The notes below the pieces were generated by a model. That model ran no database searches and had not been told where the DNA came from. It saw only the letters and a program-made list of their open reading frames with translations. This document shows positions 43,315 through 56,000 of a stretch of DNA of 64,000 nucleotides, piece by piece; the first letter of the stretch is position 1; each line of letters opens with the position of its first letter. This DNA is from Charina bottae (lineage: Eukaryota > Chordata > Lepidosauria > Squamata > Charinaidae), in NCBI GenBank assembly GCA_023362775.1, contig JALMGJ010000062.1:1610864-1674863 (forward strand). Direction: 5' to 3'. The position numbers and the translations under genes were made by a program.

Positions 43315-43376
43315 TATTTATTTATCATATTTATTCGCCGCCCATCTCGTGTAACGACGACTCTATGCTGGTTTGA
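43315..43376 (-). mobile_element. L2-like LINE 3' end fragment
   Basis: TATTTATTTATCATATTTAT then CGCCGCCCATCTCG, reversed L2 end. Confidence 0.55.
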
Positions 43377-43919
43377 TCGGAGTTTGCTGAACGAGCCACG
43401 ACTGGCGGGCTCCACACCCTACGCAAACTTGCAAATCACCACGACTGGTTTGATGGGAGCAGACGAAGCCGAAAGCAAACTCACCGGACTTAGCGCAGGG
43501 TGCTGAAATTAAGGGAAATGGGCAAATTGGAGTAGTGCAATTTCGACTTGGGGGGGGGCATTTTCAACTTGTAGAGTTTTATGGGTGAAGGTGAACATGT
43601 TTTGACGCTGGGAGTTTTCTTGATTTTGTCCCCCCTTTGAAAACCTGCCCCCCAAAGCCAATTTCTTCCTTTTCTCACCCTTCCAACATTGCCCACGCCT
43701 GGACTTGGCAGCGGCTGGGAATTTGAGTTGTCGTTCTTTGATGCATCTTGCAGCACACTGGGTTGGAAAAGGCGGAGAGGGGATGTGGGAAGTCTGTGGG
43801 GATGTGGGCTCTTCCAGAGACTACACGCTGGAATATGAAGTTTGGGGGGATATGAAGTTTTCTTCGCAATCGTATCCCATTTTATGACGTTTCTGTCCAG
43901 CAATCCCATTGAAAACCGG

Positions 43920-44425
43920 CCTTGGCATCCAACCATCAGGTGGACTTTCAATGCAATTGTCCAACTTGAGCAAAAAAAGAGAGGTCCCTTTGAACCACTG
44001 TCGGCAAAACTTCCAAGGGGTGCCTTGTTGCAAGGAAGTGATCATCAGATCAGCCCGTTGGAGCAGATTCCAGAGGTCAAGGCGGATCTGGGGACGTTCA
44101 GCCTGGAGAAAAGAAGACGGAAGGGGGACAAGGGAACAGGGTTCATGTCTGTCAAAAGGGGCCATCGGGAAGAGGGCAGGAATCTCTCCCACGGCCACAG
44201 AAATGAGAATCGGAAAGAATGGATGCAGCTTGCCGCGACCTAGATTTCACTGAAACACAAGAGGAAAAAAATCCAGATCTGTAGGGGAGTGGACCAGTCC
44301 CCTCGTGGATTCTCGTTTCAGGAGGCTTCGAAGAAGAGGCCGGACAGGGTGCTTGAACCGGTTTCCCTGGGCTAGACTAGATGATCTTTGTGGGGGCCCC
44401 CAGCCCCAGTTCTATCCTTCCACGA
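43920..44425 (+). mobile_element. CR1 LINE 3' fragment
   Basis: GGAGCAGATTCCAGAGGTCA, GTTCAGCCTGGAGAAAAGAA and GGCTAGACTAGATGATC; moderately decayed. Confidence 0.7.
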
Positions 44426-45279
44426 CCGTTGCAGCCTTTGGATGCCCAGATACCCTAGCTTGGGGGGTCCTTGCAGGCAATCACGCACCTTCACTTCTAC
44501 GTATGGGGAATGCTGGGGTGCACGTGGGCTGAGTGGTGATTTAAGTCCCCCCATTGATAGAAGCCAATTTAATCTTAATTACTTAAAAAAAATTAATCGC
44601 CCCATTAAATTCTCCGCCTCTCAGCTTTTGGGGGATGGCCAAGATAGCGTGGTTTCATTCCCTTCCTTCTGCTGGTTTGGGGGTCTTCCAATCCTTGAAG
44701 GGTTTACACAGAGAGGAGGGGAACCACTGATTCCCATAGCGCTGAGGTTAATGCCAATGGACAGAAGCTTTAGCGATTGAGTTTCAAACGGAAGGCACTT
44801 CGGTAGAAGCTGGAGAAAGAAACATCCGACAGCACCAGAGTGGATCAACATTCAGCCCTCGAGAAAGATCTGACCGACTTCCAAAAGTTGAGAAACTGAC
44901 ATTCTCCACCCAAGGGGGAATTGAGTCCATCCATGGGGTGTACTTATTTCACCGGCATTCGGAGGATTTCAATTTAATTAGCCCTGGTGTTCATTGATTT
45001 ACCATTTATTAGACACTTTCATTCCCCCTTATCAAGGTATCTTCCATTTCCAGTCTCCCCCAATTCAAATCCTACATCACTCCAGCCACACTGTCATCTG
45101 ATGAAGCCGGGAGCAGCCCGTGGGATCGGAGGCCTTTGAATCAGATTGGTGGGTCAGAAAAAACCCTGCCAGGCTCCTGGTTTTTTGCCGCCGTGGATTG
45201 AAACAGCTGTCCTGCGCCACCTGAGTGGTGGACAGGGAGAAAAACGTAATAAAGTTCTCCAATTCAGTTAAAAGAACCA

Positions 45280-45420
45280 AGCCGAGATTTGCTTTGCTCA
45301 GACTGAAGAAGCTCCTTGGATAAGGAGCGAAACGTTTCCACTGAGAAAATAGAAATCCAGTTGACATGATTCAAGCTACAGACAATTCCACCTGGATGAC
45401 TGAGAACCTTCATAGACAAG
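45280..45420 (+). mobile_element. Penelope-like element 3' fragment
   Basis: Contains CTGAAGAAGCTCCTTGGATA then AGGAGCGAAACG, followed by AATCCAGTTGACATGATTCA and GGATGACTGAGAACCTTCAT. Confidence 0.65.
45302..45338 (+). ncRNA. Hammerhead-ribozyme-like motif (Penelope)
   Basis: CTGAAGA, helix AGCTCCTT/AAGGAGC, then GAAACG; same single core change as at 26204. Confidence 0.45.
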
Positions 45421-45519
45421 CCGAGATGTTTTTTAAAAACACCTTTTGCCCGCCTGTCAACCCCACGCATGCTGGGCTCCATTAACACGCTGGCCCCAGT
45501 GCCACGTCTTCACTGGTAT

Positions 45520-45948
45520 GATTCCTGCCTTGGGCAGGGGGTGGGATTAGAAGACCCCTAAGGTCCCTTCCATGGGGCGTGGTGGCTCAGTGGGTAAGAC
45601 GCCAGGCTTGATCGGAAGATTGCAAGTTCGGAGGTTCAAATCCCTAGCCCTGCGTGCGGTGTGAGCTCCCGCACTAGCCCCAGCTCTTGCCAACCTAGCA
45701 ATTCGAAAGCATGCAAATGCAAGTAGATGAATAGGTACCACTTCGGTGGGTAGGTAACAGCGTTCCGCGTGCGTCATGCCGGCCACATGACCGTGGAAGC
45801 GTCTTTGGACAACGCTGGCTCTTCGGCTAACAAACGGAGATGAGCACCGGCCCCTGGAGTCGGACACGACTGCACAAATGTGCGGGGGGAACCTTTACCT
45901 TTACCTTAAGGTCCCTTCCAACCCTATGATTCTGATTCTATGATTCAC
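45520..45948 (+). mobile_element. CR1 3' end interrupted by a SINE
   Basis: Left part GGGATTAGAAGACCCCTAAG to 45572 and right part CAACCCTATGATTCTGATTC from 45908, separated by the Sauria SINE. Confidence 0.88.
45574..45907 (+). mobile_element. Sauria-type SINE nested in a CR1 end
   Basis: Head GGGGCGTGGTGGCTCAGTGG first, tail ...AACCTTTACCTTTACC last. Flanked by AAGGTCCCTTCCA (45560-45572 and 45908-45920), which is CR1 3' sequence. Confidence 0.93.
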
Positions 45949-45954
45949 GGCCTT

Positions 45955-46385
45955 CTGTAAGGCCAACAGAGTCGGGGCCATCCGAATCTCCTGGTGGGGG
46001 CTGTTCCACGGGGCCATCATGACAGAGAGCCAGACTTTCTGGGACCCACCAGGTGAACTTGCTTCGCCAGGGTACTGGAAACAGCTGCTAGATCTGGTGG
46101 GACGGGCAGAAACCACTGGGGATAGGTGGTCCTGCAAGTAACCTGGCCCCATGCCATGTAGGGCTTGGAAGGGGACAACCAGCACCTTGAATTGCACCTG
46201 CAAGCATTACAAGGGTGGAATGTGGGTGCCCCACACTGCTCATACTACTGCATTTTGGGCCACCTGCAGCTTCTGAATGTTCCTCATGGGCAGCCCCAGG
46301 CAGAGCACATTGTAGCAGCCCAATTGGGAGGTGACTAAGGTGTGAGTGACCAGAAGTGGTGCCTCTCGTTCTAGAAAACGGGTAC
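45955..46385. mobile_element. Probable LINE fragment (L2/CR1 clade)
   Basis: GGCCTTCTGTAAGGCCAACA, GCCATGTAGGGCTTGGAAGG, CACCTTGAATTGCACCTGCA and GCAGCCCAATTGGGAGGTGA recur in reptile LINE copies; orientation unsure. Confidence 0.5.
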
Positions 46386-48902
46386 AACTGGTGCAAAAGA
46401 TGGATTTTGTGTGAAGGCTGTCCTGGCCACAGCATCACTCGGCTGGTTCAGGGCAGAGACGCACGACTGTTTTCTTTTCTGTATTTATTTCTGTTCCCTG
46501 TTCCTCACAATGGCCATCCAGATGTTTCTTGGACACCAGTAAAGAGAACAGACCTTTTTATCCACAGCACATGACATTCGCAGAAGCTTCACCTCGCTCT
46601 CCAGATGAACTGCAATTGGTCGATCATGCCATCCTGCTAATTTCTCCGTTTCTCTTCTCAATGGATCCTGTGGCGTGGAGTTCCTCAGGCCACTGCTGGC
46701 TGAGCAAAGGACTTTCCAGAATGTGTTCCGAGTCTAATGCTGTCGGTTTTACTGAATAAAATTTAATTCTTCACGGGCCACAGGAGACCAATCACAATAC
46801 ACTTTTAAGGTTTTGTTCTGCATCCACTCGGATAGTTTATAGTTCAGAAAATAGAATAATTTAATAATCAGCTTAGGGACATGGGGCTCTTCCAATGATT
46901 TCATCGAATTCTCCAAAACTAAATGGCCCATGGAAACGTGGAGGGGCCAGACTGTACCTTAGAACCAAAATTTTGAACCAAAACCATCTTCTTTTTTATG
47001 ACATTGCAGCTGGAACTAAGGAAATTCTGACCAGGCCGCAGGATAATAAATAGAGGGGGAAAGCAGAGGTTATCGAAGCAAAAATGGTTAACAAGCCAGT
47101 GCCGAAGACAGATCACTTTTAAGGTGGAAGAAATTTGCAACACACCAATCCAAAGTCTGCACAAGGCCTGTTTAATTTACGTCCTGTAGACATGATATTC
47201 TATCACTGGCTTGCTTGCTGGAGCTACAACACGCAATACGTCCTCCTAACCTCCCAAAATCATTTTTCCTTTCTCCAAACTTCTTCGACAGCAGCGCTGG
47301 CCATTTATTGCAGAGCACGGCCCGGCGTTCGTCTCCCGCTTCTGCTGCTTTAAATGCGGATAAAGCGTTTTAGGGGTACCAGTTCCCCTGTTTAAAGGAA
47401 GTGGGTGCAAAATAGAAAACTAAGGGGAGATAGGACAGCAGGCTGCAAACAGGCAGAAGGCTGTCAGATGCAAGAGAGAGTGGAAACCGAGGGCAGAATA
47501 GGTTGAAATTAAAAGGAAGGAGATGGAGGCTGAATCTCGGGAGGAAATTCGTGGCCGTAAAAACTGCTGAGCAGCGGAACAATCTGTCTAGCTCGTTAGG
47601 CGTTTTCGATGGAAGTTTAGAGGGTCCCCAGTGGGGGTGGACTGGGTGACCTAGAAGGCCCCTTCCAACGCATACATTGATGTTTCTCCAGAGGTGGGAC
47701 CCTCCAAGTATTCGGGAATGTGCCGAGCGAGGAAGTGGCGTTCTGACCTTCAAAATAAATTTCCGACCCAGGCACGTTCCCAGCAACTTCAGATGCCCTT
47801 AGGGGCGGATGGGTTCCTAGGGGGAGGGGGCTCGATGGGCAGAAATGGGGTGTCCTGGGTGCAAAGGGACGGCGTGGGGAGGTTCCTTGTCCTTTTCAGC
47901 CTCCCTGCTTTGCTTGCAGGGCGCTTCGTGGCCCTCCCCCCCCCGCCTCCCCTCAGGACCCCCCTCCACTCACACGTTCCAGGCTGGGTTGGGCCCACGG
48001 GCGCAGCGTTGCAAAGCTGAGGAGCGGGACGGTGTATCCAGGCTCAGCCATGCCCAGATGGGGCAGCACCAAGCCCAGTCTGAGCATCGGAGAGGCTGCC
48101 CACGCAGACACTCCCCCTCTGCAGGCGCCCCTCTCCTTCCAAGGCTGGGCGGGGAGAGCCTGCGTTCAACCCCACTGGCCGGTCTGAGGAGTGGGGACGC
48201 CCTAAGCATCCCCCCCAGGGAGGGGCCAGGCACCACGGCCAAACTGGCATCTGGTTCTCCACCCCCCTTGAGACATTCCCAGGGCCCAGCTTGGTGGGCT
48301 CCCTCACCAGCCTCAGCTGATCTTAGAAATGATTTGGAATGGATTAGCAGGTGGAAGGGAGACCACTGGGTGATGCTGTGGCGGGAGATTGGGAAGTCTG
48401 GAAAAACCACCCTGGAAAACGGCTGTCTGCTTCTCTGCCGCCACTAAGGCGGCATGATACGGGTGTCCATGAAGCTCCCCACTCGAGGAATCCAGCTGGG
48501 AACCTCGGGACCAAGAGGGAGGGAAATTGAGAGTGGAGCATCCAGCAGCATCCCGAGCCACTGCCCAACAGCCTCCCCCAGAAGAATGACTTGCGGGATT
48601 TTTTTCCTCCCCAGCCCCCAGCCAGATCCGGTTCATTTTCAGACCCAATCTTGCTGCACTGAGTTTGTTCCCGTTCTGCTTTTGTTTTCCTTGCTTCTGG
48701 GCAGACAGAGGGCCCCTTTACATAATCCCTTGCCAATACTGGACAGAAGAAAGAGGATTATAGATTAAATAAACACACACAGCGCAGTGCTATTGTTCTG
48801 GCCATAACACACCAATCCGCCAACCTCACGGGCTCCTTAACAGACACAATTTAGCAGCAGACGGCACTGGAGGTATGTCTGAAGAAGATGCCAACACCGC
48901 TA
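46386..48902. other. Intergenic between NOL9 and PLEKHG5
   Basis: 46390-47400 shows nothing. 47700-48650 is GC-rich with long chance frames on both strands; no homology recognised. Confidence 0.45.
47420..47695 (+). mobile_element. CR1 LINE 3' fragment
   Basis: GAGCAGCGGAACAATCTGTC, then GTGGACTGGGTGACCTAGAA and CCCCTTCCAACGC. Confidence 0.75.
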
Positions 48903-49291
48903 CAGGCACTCCTTGCTTAACAACCATTCATTTAGTGACGGTTCAAAGTTATGACGGTGCTGGAAAAACCAACTTATGACCAGTCCTCGCACTTACAACC
49001 GTTGCAGCGTCCCCGCAGCCATATGATCACAATTTGGGTGCTTGGCAGTATAGTTCACATTTACAACTGTCACAGCGTCCTGCAGTCAGGTGATTGCCAT
49101 TTTTGACCTTCCCAGCCAGCTTTCCGGCAAGCAAAATCAATGGAGGACAATGTGATTTGCTTAACGACCGTGGTGATTCACTTAACAACCGCCACAAAAA
49201 AGGTCGTAAAATCGGGTCGGATTCGCTTAATGGCTGCCTCCCTTAGAAACCAAAATTCCAGTCCCAATTGTCATTAAGCAAGGACTACCTG
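48903..49291 (+). mobile_element. Tigger-like MITE, full length
   Basis: TA-flanked; about 620 bp downstream of the NOL9 stop codon. Confidence 0.86.
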
Positions 49292-49776
49292 TACGTGTGC
49301 TTAAACCGTCACAGGAAGCCGCTTTGCTGAAATCCACAATCACCTACCCTTCCCCTGAGGGTGACAAAGATGGGTTATCTCTTTCTTTCGCTGTGCAAGA
49401 ATACACGTGCATCTACGTGCACGCTTTCTGATTGCACCTTGGGTTTCAAACCAAGCTCCGCCCAGGCTGAACAGTGTCTCGACCGCAACTCCACTGGGCC
49501 GGTCCCTGGCTGGCGAGTTAGCAAATTAAAACCGTCAAGAGCTGATCTGGGCAAGTCTCGGTTCCTTGGCCCAAACGCTGAAATCTTTAAATCTTCAGGA
49601 GGGAAGGTAAAGGGCTGCAAGAATTACGTGCAGCCAAAAGGAAAAAGGAAAGGAGGCTGGACATTTTAAATCCCTCCGCAGCTCGGCATTCGAGGCCAAA
49701 AACGTTGTCCTGGGCTAAAGGCGCTGATTTAAAAGCCTTCACAGAATCGGATACCTGCCAAGTTTATATAAAACGT

Positions 49777-49782
49777 TTTAAT
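49777..49782 (-). terminator. Candidate NOL9 poly(A) signal (ATTAAA)
   Basis: ATTAAA on the minus strand 131 bp past the NOL9 stop. No AATAAA was seen closer. This would give a short 3' UTR; a longer one ending before the MITE at 49291 cannot be excluded. Confidence 0.4.
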
Positions 49783-49912
49783 TTGAAAATCATGAAGAAA
49801 ATACACTTATAACAGAAGCGTGGATCAGAACGTCACCAAGGGCGGGGAACGCTGCACCAGCTCGCCGACGGAAGGTCCGCTGCGTCCTGAAGACGAGTCC
49901 TTCAAAAGGAGT

Positions 49913-50029
49913 TCATGGGCCACGGTGCTCCCTTCTCTGCAAATGCTTCTTGATTTTCAATTTCCCAGCACCAGAAACATCGTAGTTGTACTCCGAGGTG
50001 ACGTATGGAATCTCCCCACCAGTCCCGGT
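49913..50029 (-). CDS. NOL9: NOL9 terminal coding exon and stop
   Basis: 117 bp from ctgtgtttttag to TGA at 49915-49913. Encodes [20 protein letters not shown] then a basic tail ending EHRGP. The VPYVTxxYN block matches human, while the basic C-terminus is shorter than in human (about 38 versus about 50 residues after the splice site). Confidence 0.93.
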   Translation of the reverse strand, partial: TGTGGEIPYVTSEYNYDVSGAGKLKIKKHLQRREHRGP

Positions 50030-53000
50030 CTAAAAACACAGAAGCGTGGGAAGAGAACAGACCAGCTGCTGTTACGGGGTGTTTTTCCTAACTACAGGTA
50101 GTCCTTGCTTAACGACCACAATTGGGACTGGAATTTCGGTTGCTAAGCGAAGCAGTCACTAAGCGAATCGGACCCGATTTTACCTTTTTCGTGGCGGTCA
50201 TGAAGCGAATCTCAGCGGGCGTTAAGTGAACCAGGTGGCCGTTAGGCGAATCACACGGTTCCCCCTTGATTTTGCTTGCCAGAAGCCGGGCGGGAAGGTT
50301 GAAAATGGCGATCATAAATGTGAACCGATTGCCAAGCACCCAAATGTGACTGGGGGGACGCTGTGACGGCCGTGTGAGGACCGGTCATAAGTAGTTTTTT
50401 TCAGCACCGTCGTAAGTCCGAACCATCACTAAACGAATGGTTGTTAAACGAGGACTACCTGTATATGCTATGAGACCCAGGTCAGTGAGAATCAATGATT
50501 ACCAAATGCCCCTTGGACTGATGTGGCTCCCTCGGAGGCCACTTTACATGTCAGGGAGCGGCACCGGATTTTTTGTTAAGCACAAACCGACATCGCATGA
50601 CGTGCCTTCTTGTCCTCCTACAGCAGAGCTTTCCAAACTTTTCATGTTGGTGACACACTTTTTAGACATACATCATTTCGCGACACACTCTTATAGCAGG
50701 GCATCATTTCACGACACACTCTTACAGCAGGGCACAAGGCAGGCACTAGGACCTGCATGGAATCCTGGCAGGGCAGGTTTGGAAGCAGCAGCAGCCGCGA
50801 CACACCCAGACACTGCAGCCGACACACTAACGTGTCCCGACACACAGTTTGGATAGCTCTGTCCTACAGGATCGTGCTAAGACCACACTCACATTCAGAC
50901 CTCCTCATAATTCATCCACCATACCGGAGTCCTGCCCTCTTTCCAAACAGGCAGACACACTTAGACTTCCTTCGATCTTCTGCGTGCTTGCCCACATTTG
51001 GCGAAATCAGAGCTCAGATCGGAGGGCCAGCCAAGGAACTGCGTCCCACCATGCATAATTAAAGCACAGCGTGTGGGATCAGAACAGATTTGCTGTTTGC
51101 TGCCTGTGGCCATTTGTGGTGGACTTACAAACCTCCTTCCTCTTTGCAGCATCGAGCGGTCCAGCGTCTACTTACTTGGTTCAGGAAGATACAGTTGGGG
51201 ATCGCGATGTTCCCGATCAGCAAGCAGTTCACACGTCGTAAGTTCTCAGGAGCTACTGGGGTCTGGATGTAATAAAGCTTCCTGGCCATATCCACCCCTC
51301 GGACAATTCCTGTTAAAAATAAAATGCCAGCCTTCAATCCTCTGTTGTTTAGCGGGAGAACGCAGGAAGATACAACGCTTCGGTCTAAAGGAAAAACAGG
51401 ATTTAAGGCAGGGATTGGCAACCGTTACTTTCTGCGGAAGGACGTTGTCTGGGAAGTGGACAAGGCCACATCATTTTGCGGTTTTATGTTTGTCTCAGTT
51501 TTCATTTATCTGGAAAGCTTTCTCCTCTTCTCTTCTCTTCTCTTCTCTTCTCTTCTCTTCTCTTCTCAGCTCTGGGTGGCCAGCAGTCAAAAGCATCACT
51601 GAGCCACCCCCACCAAAAATAAGACATGCTAAGAAAACAGAAGGGGAGCTGGAGCTACACCTACTTTACACCAGCTTCATTCACCATCTCTCCATAGATT
51701 TTTTCCCTTCCAAACTCTCCCCATTTCCACCTCGTCCGACCACAACTTCATCCAAGGTCTTTGTTCCTGGAAATTCTCCTCTCTCCCTTTTTCCCCAAGT
51801 CCACCCATCCCTGATTCTCTCCATCTTCCCCCTCCTCTCAACCCATTCACTTTTCCTTCATTGACTTGTTTTCATTTTGCAGTTCAGTCCTCATTCAATC
51901 TCTTTATAGGACCAAACCAGCTTTCTAGTCCACCCTTGAGCAAAACAATTCCATAATTCAACTTTGTTCGCTTTTAATATACACTTTTTATAAATCAGGA
52001 AACATCCAGCATTTCCTTTCTCACATTCACACCTTTCTCAATGGCCTGCTCAAGAGCAAAAATCTGGTTTGTACACCCACCGTTCTGCCAAATTTTGTAG
52101 GTGATGACCTCTCATAGCCTTTCAATCTGAATTCTGCCACGCACTTTCCTGGACACATTTAAAAAACTGACACTCGTGTAGCTTTCCCTTTTTCATGGCA
52201 TTTATAATTTCCTTTACCTCATTATTTTCTCAGCGACTATCATTCATTCATTATCCCACCTTACTTTTATGAATAACTCAAGGCGGAGAACATACCTAAT
52301 ACTCCTTCCTTCTCCTATTTTCCCCACAACCACCCCGTGAGGTGAGTTGGGCCGAGAGCGGGGGACTGGCCCAAGGTCACCCAGCCGGCTTTCATGCCTA
52401 AGGCGGGACTAGAACTCTCAGTCTCCTGGTTTGCCATTGGCTCCTTCCTAGGGCTGAGAGTGAGTGACTGGCCCAAGGTCACCCAGCTGGCTTTCACGCC
52501 TAAGGCGGGACTAGAACTCTCAGTCCCCTGGTTTGCCATTGGCTCCTTCCTAGGGCCGAGAGAGAGTGACTGGCCCAAGGTCACCCAGCCAGCTTTCATG
52601 CCTAAGGCGGGACTAGAACTCTCAGTCTCCTGGTTTGCCATTGGCTCCTTCCTAGGGCTGAGAAACAGGGACTGGCCCAAGGTCACCCAGCTGGCTTTCA
52701 TGTCTGAGGCGGGACTAGAACTCACAGACTCTTGGTTTCTAGCCCAGCACCCTAACCACTAGACCAAACCGGCATAAAAATAATTTATGGCATTCATTTC
52801 AATTCCACTCTTCAACGTACGCCTGTCATCCCCAGACAGATCTTGAAAACGCTTCTTCTGGCATTCTTCCGACTGCCTTCTTTGCAATCACCTCTTGACC
52901 CCTGCTCGCGAGAGGAAGGTAAGGCACTGGCCATGCTCCATGTGGATTACATGAGCAATTTAGTTCAGCAAAATAAGTATTTAAGTGAACGCAAGTCAGC

Positions 53001-56000
53001 TCACTTACCAAAGCCCAGGCAGTCACAGATGGGCGTCTGCGTCAACACCACAGGTCCCTCTGCTTTGCAGGGGATCTCGTCTGGCAGGTGGCAGAGGCCA
53101 ACCCAGCTGGCATTGAGGGAACACAGTATGTGACTCGGAGCCACGTCGACATGGATCACCCTGAGGACCACTGCGTTGAAGGGCACCTGGGAAACGGAGA
53201 GCACAGGAGGCGGTCAGTTAGGCTTTGTGGGGGGAGGGGGGACAAGTACATTATCCAACCATTGAGGCCAAAACGGGATCTCCGTTTATGGTAGGAACGG
53301 GCAAGGGCGAGGGACGTCTTCCAACTTCATACTTTCAGAGAGTGACTCAGGTTGCAGACCCGGAGAAGAACACGTGCATCTTTAGAGAGCTGCTGCCAGT
53401 CAGAGGAAACTATACAGGGCTCGCAAGGCAGCACGCTCGCCTCTCTTGGGAGAGAGTGTTTCAGGAGCCCACCTGGAATTCTTTGCTCAGGTAAAGAGGA
53501 GAAAGGCTCAATCCACCCCATGCAGGAGGCGGGCCTTCTCTGCGATAGCACCCGCCCGGTGGAGTATCTTGCCCCCGGAGGTGAGGCGGGCGCCCTCGCT
53601 CCTGGCCTTCCGGAGGTCTTTAAAGACCTGGTTCTGCCGCCTTGCTTGGGACGAAGGAGGTAATAGTTCCTCCTGGGGGTGGTTAGCCCCGTAATAGTCT
53701 CCTTTTTAAGATCTCACCACCCTCTGGATTTTTTTTCTATTTATTGTATTTTAAAGTGTACAGGTTTTTAATTTTAATATTATTGTTGTAAACTGCCGAG
53801 AGTCTACTGCTGTAGAGATGGGCGGTGATAAATTTGAATAATAAGTAAATAAATAACCTGATAAGGGACCAGGCTGGGCAGAGGGAGCACTGAATCCATG
53901 TTGGGAGGCTGCAGCTGGCCCAGGTATCCCACGATGGTGACGCTCCGCAAGGTACTACTATGCGCTCGCCTGGAAGGACCAGAGCAAAGGTGCATCACAG
54001 ACAGGAAGGGGGTGGTAGGTGTGAAGTCTGTCCAACTTAATCCGGCGTGCAGGGCTCACCTACACACACCATCCGACAAACTTGAAAAGATGACCTTGAT
54101 GGAAATATGCAATCAGATTTGCTAGATTCAGTTTATTATAGCCCATCTCAGTAAAGGTAGTTCTAATCTAGCAAATCCGATTGCATATTTCCATCAAGGT
54201 CATCATCCTTACTAGCTACACCATCCGGTTGGTTTTTCACGACGCCATAGTTTGGGGCCGATTTTCAAGTTTGTCGGATTGTGACTGATAGGTTTCAGGT
54301 TAGATGTACGACATGTTGGGCGGTCATATAAATTAAATAAAATAAAATAAACAAATAAATAATGGTTTATATTGGGAGGATTTGAGGGAGGAATGTATTT
54401 TGTTTTTATTCCATTTCATCACTGTAAACTGCCTAGTGTCACAACTGGGTAGCATGCAATTTTTTGCAATACATAAATAGATTAGTAACGTGGGCTGATA
54501 ACTTTTTTGCCATTTACAAGACTGGATTCACTGCCACTGCAATCACCTGTAAAGCCATCCTTTAAAGGTAACATCTTTATACAGCAGGTCCCCGGTTTAA
54601 GAACGAGTTCCGCTCCCCAGTTGAATCTGTATGTAAGTCGGAACAGTTATTTACATCAGTGAGTCAAATGTTTGTTTTCGTATATGGTACATATTTTACC
54701 TTTTTATGCACATAAAAGAGTTAAGAAACACTTCCAAATACACTAAAACATCTTAAATATAATAATGCACAACAGAGTGTTGTATTTCACCCGAAACATT
54801 GTACTTAACTTGAATTTTTAATATAATGGTCTTTATGGCAGTCCGTTCTTAACTAGGAGTCGTCCGTAAACCGGGACGTTCTCAAACCGGGGACCTGCCG
54901 TATATAATTCCCTCTCCTTAATGGAAGGTGGCCTGTATGCACCGTTCTAAAGACAGACTATATACATCTCGCCCAGAGTTCCTTTAGGAAGACGGGCAGC
55001 CGTACAGATTTGCAAAATAAATAAATAATCAATCAATTCCTTCCTGCGACATGGGGTTGAGCACCAGGATCTGGATAGCTCCCCAAACGAATGCACTCTG
55101 TATAATAATCTAAACTACAAGGGTACCAATCGAAGAGAATTATTTGCAGCTCAGGGGTCTGAGAGTTGAATTCCTGGCAGAGAGTTTGAACCCCACAGAA
55201 TAAGATCTGGTTATGTATGACTGACGATCCTTAATAAGGATGAACCTGTATTGCCTCCTAGTGGTCCATCATAGAAATTGAAAAAGACAGACAGACAGAC
55301 AGACAAGCTCGGAGCTGAGGAAAAGGCTCTTCCAGGGTGTTTCCCCCAAAATGTGAGAATGCAGAAAAGGCATGCAACAGGATAGCAGCCAAACAGAATT
55401 GCAGACCCTGTCACTTGCCTTCAGGCCTCTTCTGAGACTAAATTAATGTGAATTTTTTTTTGCTGGAATGGGTGTTTGAGCTGATGCTTGCTGTGAATCC
55501 ATGAAGCTACTCCTTCTTAAGTTTGGCTCAAAGTATTATGCACGTAGATGAGGGGAAACATAATTACAGGTAGTCCTCGCTTAACGACCACAATTGGGAC
55601 CAGAATTTTGGTTGCTAAGTGAAGCGGTCATGAAGCAAATCCGACCCGAGTTTACCACCTTTTTTGCGGCGGTTGTAATTAAGCGAATCACGTGGTTGTT
55701 AAACGAATCATGCAGTTTCCCATTTAATTTGCTTGCCAGAAGCCAGCCAGGAAGGTTGAAAATGCGATCATCTGACCACGGGACACTGTGATGGTTACAA
55801 ATGCAAACCGGTTGCCAAGCGCCCAAATCGTGATCACATGACCGTGGGGACGCTGCGACGGTTGTAAGTGCGAGGACGAGTCATAAGTCGGTTTTTTCCA
55901 GCACCGTTGAAAGTCCAAACCGTCACTAAACAAATGGTTTTTAAGCGAGGACTACCTATAAATCCAAAATGTTATGCAGGGATTTAATAAAGCTAGTAGT

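Larger units (their letters stand above)
40083..43919. other. Intergenic, mostly unique
   Basis: Poly(T) at 40611-40628, a decayed BovB-like trace near 41645-41700 (GGCCCTGATGCTTGGAAAAG), (GAGAA)n and a short L2 piece. No exon of either gene found. Confidence 0.45.

Noticed and set aside
44305..44780. Open frames near 44.4 kb as NOL9 or PLEKHG5 exons
   Set aside because: Sequence is a CR1 end followed by unique DNA; no match to either protein.
45096..45125. Another hammerhead-like start (CTGATGAAG)
   Set aside because: No GAAA box or convincing helix II follows.
50998..51864. 288-codon plus-strand open frame
   Set aside because: Overlaps the NOL9 exon at 51176-51309 in antisense and a microsatellite; no protein motif.
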